The position numbers and the translations under genes are program-made. Source: Limnoglobus roseus (lineage in GTDB: Bacteria > Planctomycetota > Planctomycetia > Gemmatales > Gemmataceae). Taken from it: a stretch of 64,000 bases of DNA. The notes under the pieces are model-generated. The model was not told where the DNA came from, searched no databases, and saw nothing but the letters and a program-made list of their open reading frames with translations. Positions 17,575-25,364 of this stretch are shown one piece after another. The DNA is taken from positions 3,782,001-3,846,000 of the forward strand of contig NZ_CP042425.1 in NCBI RefSeq assembly GCF_008254045.1. Direction: 5' to 3'. Position 1 is the first letter of the stretch, and each line of letters opens with the position of its first letter.

Positions 17575-19287
17575 TCAAAACTCCACGCGCTGAATCGACG
17601 CGGTGCCCGCCCGCAGCGGCAACACGGTCGCGACCACGCCCAAAGTCAGGCCGATCGGCAGGCCGGCGTACACCCACCAGGGGAAGTCACGCGATTGTAA
17701 CTTGTTGAAGTGCCGCAGCACCGCGGCCGCGTGCATCGGCACGGCCATGAGCGCCACGACCACCACCACGAACAGCAACCCCGTAATCATGTTCACGGTG
17801 CCGCTGAAGCCGACGACGATCTTGCTCGGGTCGGTCTCGCGGAAGTTCGGCATGTACGCGCCGAGGCCGACGTTCAGCCCGCTGAGGCCGACGGCGATGG
17901 TGAGGATGGTCAGCGCGTGAACGAGCACCCCGACGGGCGACAGGCCGAGCAACAACTCGCTGCCGACCACGAGTGTCAGGCCGATGGCGACCGACCCGGT
18001 CGCAGCGAACGCGAACTTGCCGACGAGGATTTGCCGGCGGCTGATCGGCATGAGGCCGAGGATCCAAAACTTCCGCCCTTCCAGTGAAATCAGCGGGAAT
18101 ATGAACCGACTGAGGCCCGCGCACAGCAGCACCGAGACGCCAGCGAGGTTCACGAGGCTGACGATGTACTTGTCGATCCCGTCTAACTCGGCCTGGCTGA
18201 ATTGCCGGAAGTTCCGCACGCCGAGGAGCATCAGCCCGGCGAACAGGAGTAGGATCGCCCACTGCGACGGATCACGGCGGAAGGTGCGGAAGTCCTTCAC
18301 GACGAGGATGCGCGTCGGCTTGTCGAGGTAGAAGACGAGCCACTCCATCACGCGGTCGAGGACGTTGCCGCGGTAGACTTTCTTGCGGCCACCGCTGCCG
18401 GTCGTGCGGTCGAAGGCCGTGCGGTAGAGCCGGCGTGCCGCGAACGCCGCGAGCAAGAACGCGAACAGGCCGTTGCTCCAAATCAGCGCGAGCGGGATCA
18501 GGATTTCGCGGGCCGAGTCGCCGCGGGCGGCCGCCAAGAGGCCGTTGGTCATCCAGTGGCTCGGCGTGATCGGGTTGCGGGCGAGGCTGAACTGGCCGAT
18601 GAACCCTTCGAGGGCGTCGCGGTTGTTCGTCGTGACGGCCGCTTTCGACGCCGCGCTCACGCGGTAGAGCCAGACGCCGAGGGCAACGACCGCGACCGTG
18701 CCGGCGACCGTCAATACCTGCCGCCGGTTGCGGGGCATGTACCGCATGAACAGCAAGCACGCCAGAGCCGACGCCGCCCCCGGCAACAGCACGTAACCGA
18801 GCAAGAACAGCGGCAGTAGCGGGTAGAACGCCAGCGGCACCCCGGCCGTCACGCCGTAAGCGACGAGGATGGGCAGCCCCATGACGACGAAGCCCCACGA
18901 CGAGAACGACACGGCGTCGATGAACTTCGTCGCGAAGATGCGGTCGGCCCGCGCCGGCGTCGTCAGCAGGAACCGACTCTCCGGCGACGCGAACAGGCTG
19001 GCGTAAAGGATGATGCCCGTCGACATCAGGAGCATGACGCCGAGCGTGAAGAACAGCAGGTCGAACAGCCCGCCGACGATGAAGCCCTTCATCGGCAGGT
19101 TGTTCTTGGACAGTTCGAGGAAGCCGAACGCGCTGAGGCCGAAGACGAGGAGGGCGACGATCACGCTCGTCGCAGCCATGCTGTAGAGTTTGACGCGGCC
19201 GGTTTCCATCAGCACGCTCAATCCGTTGCGGAAGAGTCGCGCGCGGAGCCGGCGAAAGACGGCAGCTTGATCGAGTGCCAGAGACAT
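17575..19287 (-). CDS. multi-pass membrane protein, putative ABC exporter permease
   Basis: A 570-residue membrane protein with about 12-14 hydrophobic helices, no signal peptide, and a soluble central part (GSGGRKKVYRGNVLDRVMEWLVFYLDKPTRILVVKDFRTFRRDPSQW). The pattern LSVLMETGRVKL...LFFTLGVMLLMSTGIILYASLF...SPESRFLLTTPARADRIFATKF resembles the putative ABC exporter family found in Planctomycetota and Bacteroidota. The conserved VKDFRTFRRDPSQW segment is typical. No ATP-binding subunit is encoded next to it. The start is the ATG at 19287. Substrate unknown. Confidence 0.72.
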   Translation of the reverse strand: MSLALDQAAVFRRLRARLFRNGLSVLMETGRVKLYSMAATSVIVALLVFGLSAFGFLELSKNNLPMKGFIVGGLFDLLFFTLGVMLLMSTGIILYASLFASPESRFLLTTPARADRIFATKFIDAVSFSSWGFVVMGLPILVAYGVTAGVPLAFYPLLPLFLLGYVLLPGAASALACLLFMRYMPRNRRQVLTVAGTVAVVALGVWLYRVSAASKAAVTTNNRDALEGFIGQFSLARNPITPSHWMTNGLLAAARGDSAREILIPLALIWSNGLFAFLLAAFAARRLYRTAFDRTTGSGGRKKVYRGNVLDRVMEWLVFYLDKPTRILVVKDFRTFRRDPSQWAILLLFAGLMLLGVRNFRQFSQAELDGIDKYIVSLVNLAGVSVLLCAGLSRFIFPLISLEGRKFWILGLMPISRRQILVGKFAFAATGSVAIGLTLVVGSELLLGLSPVGVLVHALTILTIAVGLSGLNVGLGAYMPNFRETDPSKIVVGFSGTVNMITGLLFVVVVVALMAVPMHAAAVLRHFNKLQSRDFPWWVYAGLPIGLTLGVVATVLPLRAGTASIQRVEF

Positions 19288-19357
19288 GGGGAACCTCGGC
19301 CGCGAGGGGACTGGTTCCGGGTTATACCCCGCCGGGGGCGGTTGGGTTTCTCTTAAC

Positions 19358-19389
19358 TCCCTCTCCCCCTCAAAGCCGGGGGAGAGGGA
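19358..19389 (-). terminator. hairpin downstream of topA
   Basis: A perfect 12-base inverted repeat, TCCCTCTCCCCC / GGGGGAGAGGGA, has an 8-base loop and lies 12 bases past the topA stop. No T-tract follows on the minus strand; on the plus strand it is followed by ATAAAAA. It may be a factor-dependent terminator, an mRNA 3-prime end stabiliser, or a member of a dispersed palindrome family. Confidence 0.5.
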
Positions 19390-19401
19390 ATAAAAATCGC
19401 G

Positions 19402-22353
19402 TTACGCCGTTGCTTCCACCGGGGCGGATGCCGCGGCGGCCTCGGCTTCCTGAATCTTCAACTCCAGTTCGGGCGTTACCTTCTTCGTCCCCTTGCACTT
19501 CGGGTACTTCGCGCAACTCAGGAAGAACTTGCCGCCGCCGAACCGGGACTTCTGCAACTTCATCGGGCCTTCGCACTCCGGGCAGGCTTCCGTGATCTCC
19601 ACGTTCGGCATCGGCTTCTTCACCGGCGGCGGTGGGAGGACGTCCTTGAGTTGCTCCTTCAACTCGGCCGACAGCGGCTTCGCGTTGCGGCACTTCGGGT
19701 ACGCGGTGCAGGCCAAGAACGGCCCACGGGGGCCGCGCTTGATCGTCATCGGCGACTGGCACTTGTCGCACGTCACACCCGTTTCGATCGGCTTCGCCGG
19801 CTTGCCGTCGGGGCCGATGTCCACGATGTTCTTGCACTTCGGGTAGCCCGTGCAGCCGAGGAACGGCCCGCGGCTGCCCTCCCGCTTCGCGAGCGGCTTG
19901 CCGCACTTCTCGCAGGTGTACTCCGTCTCCACGCTCGACAGCACCGGCTTGCCGTCGGGGCCGAAGTTCATCGTCGTCTTGCAGTCGGGGTAGCCGGAGC
20001 AGCCGAGGAAGAAGCCGCTCTTGCCCTGGCGCTTCAGCATGAACTTGCCGCACTTCGGGCACGGGATGTCCGTGACTTCCGGCTCGATCACGCCGACGAT
20101 GTACTTGCACGGGTTCGCCTCGTCCGCGAAGCCGCTACAGCCGACGAACGGCTTCTTCGTCTTGCGGCTGATGCGCTCTTCGAGCGGTCGGCCGCACTTC
20201 GGGCACATCTCGCCCGTCGGGATGCCGCCGCGGTGTTGGGGCATCGCCGTCTTCGCGGCTTCGAGTTCCTTCGTGAAACTGCCCCAGAACTCGTTCAGCA
20301 CGTCCTCGTACTGGAACTTCCGCGTCTCAATCTCGTCGAGTTCCTCCTCGAAGTGGCTCGTGAACTTGTAGTCCATGATCTTCGGGAAGTGGTCTTTCAG
20401 CAGCTTCGTGATGACCTTGCCGAGACCCGTGGCGTAGAAGCGGCGGTCCTTCTGCGAAACGTACCCGCGGTCCTGGATCGTCTGGATGATGCTGGCGTAC
20501 GTGGACGGGCGGCCGATGCCTTCCTTTTCGAGCATCCGCACGAGCGAGCCGTCGTTGAACCGCGGCGGCGGCTGCGTGAAGTGCTGCGTGCTGAACAGGT
20601 CAAGCCGGTTCAGCGTTTGCTTCTCCGCGAGCGGCGGCAGTTCCGTGTCCTCGCGCTTGCCGGGCGGCAGCACCCGCATGTACCCGTCGAACTTCAGGAT
20701 GCGGCCGGTGGTCCGGAACAGCCCCGCCCCGGCGGTGATCTCGACGTTCGTGATGGCAAACAGCGCCGGCGTCATCTGGCAGGCGACGAAGCGGTTGTAA
20801 ATGAGCGTGTACAGCCGCAGTTGATCGCCGGCCAACCCGAGCGACCCGGCTCGCTGCGGGGTCATCGCCACGTCGGTCGGCCGCACGCACTCGTGAGCTT
20901 CCTGGGCCGACTTGCCGCTGGCGTAGAAGTTCGCCTTCGCCGGCAGGTAACGGTCGCCGAACGCCTGCTGGATGTGGCCGCGCACGGTGTTGAGCGCGTC
21001 GGCCGAAATCCGCGTGCTGTCGGTCCGCATGTACGTGATGAGGGCGGTCGGCCCGAGCCCGGTCAGTTCCACCCCTTCGTAGAGGCGTTGGGCCGTGTCC
21101 ATCGTCCGCTTCGCGGTGAAGCGCAGCCGCTGGTTGGCGTCCTGCTGCATGGTGCTGGTCGTGAACGGCGCCCGCGGCTTCTGCTGCTGGTCCTTTTGCT
21201 CGACCTTCGTGATGACGAACGGCTGGCCTTCGAGGGCCTTCAGCACCGCGTCGGTGTCGGCCTCGGACTTCAGTGCGAGTTCGGCGCTGTTCCACTTTGC
21301 GAGTTCGGCGGTGAACGCCCCTTCGGGGGCTTCCGGGATACCCGACTTTTCTTCCTCGTCGTCGTCCGGCTTCTCCGGCGCGTTCGGGTCTTCCGGCTTC
21401 GCGTCGGCGGCTAGGGCCGGCTTCTCGACCTTCTTCTTCGCGAAAATCTTGCTCTTGGAAGCGACGGCCTTCCACGTCACACCGCTGCCCTCGGGCGTCA
21501 GCAGCGCGGTGAGCTTCCAGTATTCCTCGCTCTTGAACGCCTCGATCTCCAGTTCTCGCTCGACGATCAGCCGCACGGCCACGGATTGCACGCGACCGGC
21601 GCTGAGGCCGTACTGCACCTTGTCGCCGAGGAGGTTCGACAGCGGGAACCCGACGACGCGGTCCATCGCCCGGCGGGCTTCCTGGGCCTTCACGCGATCC
21701 ATGTTGATCGCTTCCGGGTTGGCGAGCGCGGTCTGGATCGCCGACTTCGTGATTTCCTGGAAGGTGATGCGGTACGTGTTGTCCGGGTTCAGTTGCAGTT
21801 CGTCGGCGATGTGCCAGGCGATCGCTTCCCCTTCGCGGTCGGGGTCGCTCGCCAGCAGGACGCGGTTCGCCTTACCGGCGGCGGCTTGCAGTTCGTCCAG
21901 AATCTCCCGCTGCGTGCGGCGGCCGCGGCGGACCTTGTTCTTACTGCCGGCGTCCACGACGTACCGCAGTTTCCAGCCGTCGGAGATGTTGATGCCCTGC
22001 ACTTCCTCGTCCTTCACGCCCTTCTTATTGGTCGCGAGGTCGCGGACGTGGCCGTAGCTGGCGAGCACTTTGTAGGCGTTACCCAGGTACTTATTGATGG
22101 TCTTCGCCTTCGCGGGCGATTCCACGATGACGAGATCGTACTTGCCCTTGCCGCCGCTGCTGGCGGTCGCGCCGGGCACGCTTCGGTCGGTGCTGGCGGC
22201 TGCCGTACGCTTGCGGCGGGCGGCGGCAGGTTCAACGCCGGTCGGGATTTGCGCGGCGGCCTCCGCGTCCGCCTTCTTGGTGGTCTTGCGGGCGGGTGCC
22301 TTCTTCGCGGGCGTTTTCTTCTCGGCGTCGGGCTTCTTGCGTGGTGTTGGCAC
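19402..22353 (-). CDS. topA: DNA topoisomerase I (type IA)
   Basis: A 983-residue topoisomerase that relaxes negative supercoils. Residues 1-70 are a Lys/Ala-rich extension (KKTPAKKAPARKTTKKADAE). The Toprim domain starts at about 78 (YDLVIVESPAKAKTINKYLG) and contains ASDPDREGEAIAWH with the acidic triad. The catalytic Tyr is about residue 441 in ITYMRTDSTRIS. An acidic insertion (EKPDDDEEEKSG) interrupts the core near residue 330. KEGIGRPSTYASII follows the catalytic region. The C-terminus holds five four-cysteine zinc ribbons (each CPKCG or CxKCx ... GCxGYPxC), from about residue 715 to 970. E. coli TopA has fewer canonical ribbons. The gene is divergent from the PpiD-like gene, with about 165 bases between. 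Confidence 0.97.
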   Translation of the reverse strand: MPTPRKKPDAEKKTPAKKAPARKTTKKADAEAAAQIPTGVEPAAARRKRTAAASTDRSVPGATASSGGKGKYDLVIVESPAKAKTINKYLGNAYKVLASYGHVRDLATNKKGVKDEEVQGINISDGWKLRYVVDAGSKNKVRRGRRTQREILDELQAAAGKANRVLLASDPDREGEAIAWHIADELQLNPDNTYRITFQEITKSAIQTALANPEAINMDRVKAQEARRAMDRVVGFPLSNLLGDKVQYGLSAGRVQSVAVRLIVERELEIEAFKSEEYWKLTALLTPEGSGVTWKAVASKSKIFAKKKVEKPALAADAKPEDPNAPEKPDDDEEEKSGIPEAPEGAFTAELAKWNSAELALKSEADTDAVLKALEGQPFVITKVEQKDQQQKPRAPFTTSTMQQDANQRLRFTAKRTMDTAQRLYEGVELTGLGPTALITYMRTDSTRISADALNTVRGHIQQAFGDRYLPAKANFYASGKSAQEAHECVRPTDVAMTPQRAGSLGLAGDQLRLYTLIYNRFVACQMTPALFAITNVEITAGAGLFRTTGRILKFDGYMRVLPPGKREDTELPPLAEKQTLNRLDLFSTQHFTQPPPRFNDGSLVRMLEKEGIGRPSTYASIIQTIQDRGYVSQKDRRFYATGLGKVITKLLKDHFPKIMDYKFTSHFEEELDEIETRKFQYEDVLNEFWGSFTKELEAAKTAMPQHRGGIPTGEMCPKCGRPLEERISRKTKKPFVGCSGFADEANPCKYIVGVIEPEVTDIPCPKCGKFMLKRQGKSGFFLGCSGYPDCKTTMNFGPDGKPVLSSVETEYTCEKCGKPLAKREGSRGPFLGCTGYPKCKNIVDIGPDGKPAKPIETGVTCDKCQSPMTIKRGPRGPFLACTAYPKCRNAKPLSAELKEQLKDVLPPPPVKKPMPNVEITEACPECEGPMKLQKSRFGGGKFFLSCAKYPKCKGTKKVTPELELKIQEAEAAAASAPVEATA

Positions 22354-22517
22354 CGGCGATACTCCTACTTGCGGTTGTTGTGACCCGCAGAATCTCTACA
22401 ATCGTGGGTCCAGGGCGACCGGAAAACTTCATCACCTGTAGTACAGCGATATACGCACTGTCAAGGGGCCGACCAACCCTCCCCCTCCGTGCGGTCGTCG
22501 TAAATTGAGGCAGGACA

Positions 22518-25229
22518 ATGGCCTACAACCCGTTCGATTTCTTCCGCCGGAACCAGAAGACGGCCTTTGCCGCCCTCACGATCTTCGTGATGTTCACGTT
22601 CGTCCTCTCGTTCGGCCAGGGGGACTTCTTCCAGTGGTTCGGCGGCTGGCTCGGCAGCAACTTCCGCAGCCGCGGCAAGGACGTGATGGCCACCATCGAC
22701 GGCCGCAAGGTCTATGACACCGACCTGATGAAGCACGACGACGACCGCGCGCTGGCCGACCAGTTCATGCGCAGCATGCTCGATCAGGTTTCCCGCGACG
22801 CCGACGTGAACATCCGCGAGAACCTCAAGTCGGCGACGAAGTCGACGCAAGAGGCGGTGCAGAAGTTCTTACAAGCCCGGCGGCGCGGGTACATGGACGA
22901 GCGGATGTGGAATTTCGTTCAAACCCAACCCGACATCCTCCGGCAACTCGGCCCACAGTTCCAACAGCAAGTGATGATGGCGAAGTTCCAGGCCCAGAGT
23001 TCGATCCGGGCGCTGACGACCATGCCGAATCAGAGCGACACCGACCTGAACGTGGCGAAGGCGGCCGAGAGCCTGATCCAACTCGACAGCGTCGCCGAGC
23101 GAGTGGGCCAGGAAGGGTCGTACTTCCCGTACGCCCAGGGCAAGACGAACGAGTCCCGCCTGGAGTTCGACCTGTGGCTGCGGAAGGCCGACAAGCTCGG
23201 CATCACGATTCGCCCGTCCGACGCCCCGGCGTTCGTGCAGGAAGAGTTCAACAATCAGATCAAGCCGGAAGTCTGGACCGCCGTCGAGAAGACCTTCCAG
23301 ACCAAGCAGGGGTTCAACCGCTCGCGGCTGGAATCGGCCCTGGCGGACGAGTTCCGCGTGAAGACGGCCTTCGACATCGTCATGGGCAAGGTGCGGCCGG
23401 TCGTCACGCCCTACGAGACGTTCCAGGTCTTCAAGGAAAAGAGCGACCCGGCCCTGTACACGATCATGGCCGTGCCCGCGGAGAACTTCCTCGACAAGGT
23501 GACGGGCACGCCGACGGACGCGGAACTGCGTGACCTGTTCGACAAGTACAAGGCCGGCGAACCCGACCCGACCCGCGAAACGCCCGGCTTCCGCGACCCG
23601 CGCAAGCTGAAGATCGCATGGCTGGAAGTGAAGGGTGACGAGCCGGTCTTCAAACAACGCGGCGAGGAAGCGTACAAGCTCAACGACCTCGGCGTGCGGC
23701 TCGCCGCCCTCGGCTTCGGCCCGACCGGGACGCTGATCGCCCCGCTCACGCTGACGCTTGCCGACCCGCAATTGCAAGCCGCTTACGCCGGCTACCGGGT
23801 GAAGTTCGAGGACAGCATCCGCGACAACTGGAGCCCGACGCGGCGGGAAGACGACCGCCTGCTCGACACGAGCGTGGTTCGCCCGCAGGTGGTCGCGGCC
23901 GCCGTGGGCTCGACCTTCGGCTCGCTGCTCACGCGGGGCAGTTTCCTGACGCCGCTGATGTCGATCCGCGAGCGGGCGTTGCAGAACGAGCGGAACGACC
24001 GCGCCCGCGGGCTGGCGATGTTGCTCGCACCGGGATCGACCGCCGGAACCGGCGTCGTCGGCAACACCATTGCCGCGGGCGTGTCCTTGCCGAAGCCGCT
24101 GCCACTGGACGTGGTCCGCACCGAACTGGTGGACGCCGTGAAGAAGAGCGTCACCCTCGGGGCGGCCCAGGCCGACGTGCAGGCGTTCGCAACCGAAATG
24201 TCCCGCCTGGGGGCGAAGAAGGACAAGTCCGAGGCCCGCAGTTACGCCGACAAGTACATGGCCGAGCGGGGGCTGAAGCACGGCGGCAGCACCGACTTCC
24301 GCGACCAGTACGCGATCGACGAAGACCCCGGCCTTTCGGTCCTGGCCGACAAACTGGACCGCGGCCACCGCATGAACGACATCCCCCTCAAGTTCGGCCC
24401 GGCGTTCTTCCAGGGCCGCGACCCGCGGGGCGTGCCGACGCTGAGCTACTTCGACCCGCAGGTCTACCCCGACCAGGGGCCGGGCAGCCAGGTCACGCTG
24501 CGGGAGTTCGAACCGACGTACCTGACGTGGCGGACCGATTCGGTCGAACCGTCCACGCCACGGGAGTTCGCGGCGGCAAAGCCGAAGGTCGAGGCCGCCT
24601 GGAAGCGGATGAAGGCCCGCGAATTGGCGAAGCAATCGGCCGAGGAGTTGAAGAAGCGAATCGATGACCGCCTGAAGGAAGAGAACGCGATGGGCCAGAA
24701 GGGTAAGGTCCAGCAGATCGTGAACTCGACCTACCACACCTTCCAGCAAGAGAAGTACAGCACGGACCCTGAAAAGCAGGGACGTTCGCCCTTGTTCTTG
24801 GTGGACAAGGTCGCCCCGTTCCGCATCGACGCCGGCTCGCCGTTCGACGTGCAGAACCGTGGCGAACAACTGGTCGGGTTTCAGTTGAATCACCTGACGA
24901 AGCGTCAACTGCCCAACCCGAGCGTCAAGATGGCCCGCGATCTTGTGGAGTCGAAGGACAAGCCACAGGGCACGACCCTGTTGGAGACGGATAAGGCGAA
25001 CGACATCTACTACGTCGCGGCCCTGGTGGAGCGGGACGATTCGCCGCTGCCGTACTTCGAGGCGAAGGGCATCGTCGAGGGCCAATCGCAGGTGGCCAGC
25101 ACGGTGCTGCGGATCGCAGAGTTGGACGCCGCCCGCAAGATCCACGAGAACGTCGTGGCCCTGCTGAAGACCGAGTTCCGCGTCGCCAACGAGAGCGAGA
25201 AGCTGAAGGAAAAGCCCACCGCCGAGTGA
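22518..25229 (+). CDS. membrane-anchored PpiD/SurA-like protein
   Basis: A 903-residue protein. A single N-terminal transmembrane helix (about residues 17-33, TAFAALTIFVMFTFVLSF) follows a short cytoplasmic part with FDFFRRNQK, the topology of PpiD. A SurA_N-like helical region follows: MATIDGRKVYDTDL, then LIQLDSVAERVGQ, and NRSRLESALADEFRVKTAFDIVMG. The C-terminal half is mainly charged helices (KPKVEAAWKRMKARELAKQSAEELKKRID). I do not see a complete parvulin PPIase domain, so a chaperone rather than an isomerase role is more likely. It should act on the extracytoplasmic face. An intrinsic terminator follows directly. Confidence 0.65.
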   Translation: MAYNPFDFFRRNQKTAFAALTIFVMFTFVLSFGQGDFFQWFGGWLGSNFRSRGKDVMATIDGRKVYDTDLMKHDDDRALADQFMRSMLDQVSRDADVNIRENLKSATKSTQEAVQKFLQARRRGYMDERMWNFVQTQPDILRQLGPQFQQQVMMAKFQAQSSIRALTTMPNQSDTDLNVAKAAESLIQLDSVAERVGQEGSYFPYAQGKTNESRLEFDLWLRKADKLGITIRPSDAPAFVQEEFNNQIKPEVWTAVEKTFQTKQGFNRSRLESALADEFRVKTAFDIVMGKVRPVVTPYETFQVFKEKSDPALYTIMAVPAENFLDKVTGTPTDAELRDLFDKYKAGEPDPTRETPGFRDPRKLKIAWLEVKGDEPVFKQRGEEAYKLNDLGVRLAALGFGPTGTLIAPLTLTLADPQLQAAYAGYRVKFEDSIRDNWSPTRREDDRLLDTSVVRPQVVAAAVGSTFGSLLTRGSFLTPLMSIRERALQNERNDRARGLAMLLAPGSTAGTGVVGNTIAAGVSLPKPLPLDVVRTELVDAVKKSVTLGAAQADVQAFATEMSRLGAKKDKSEARSYADKYMAERGLKHGGSTDFRDQYAIDEDPGLSVLADKLDRGHRMNDIPLKFGPAFFQGRDPRGVPTLSYFDPQVYPDQGPGSQVTLREFEPTYLTWRTDSVEPSTPREFAAAKPKVEAAWKRMKARELAKQSAEELKKRIDDRLKEENAMGQKGKVQQIVNSTYHTFQQEKYSTDPEKQGRSPLFLVDKVAPFRIDAGSPFDVQNRGEQLVGFQLNHLTKRQLPNPSVKMARDLVESKDKPQGTTLLETDKANDIYYVAALVERDDSPLPYFEAKGIVEGQSQVASTVLRIAELDAARKIHENVVALLKTEFRVANESEKLKEKPTAE

Positions 25230-25255
25230 CCGGCGGACGCGCGACAGAAACGAAC

Positions 25256-25287
25256 CGGCCGGCCCGATCGGGCCGGCCGTGTTTTTT
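25256..25287 (+). terminator. intrinsic terminator
   Basis: A perfect 24-base GC-rich palindrome (CGGCCGGCCCGA followed by its reverse complement, no loop) is followed by GTGTTTTTT. It lies 26 bases after the PpiD-like gene and fits a Rho-independent terminator. Confidence 0.85.
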
Positions 25288-25364
25288 CCTTCGCCCTTGC
25301 CACTGCGTGACGGCCCAGCCAATCTAATCTGCTCATCCTCTCGGCCGACCTCACGAGACTCGTC

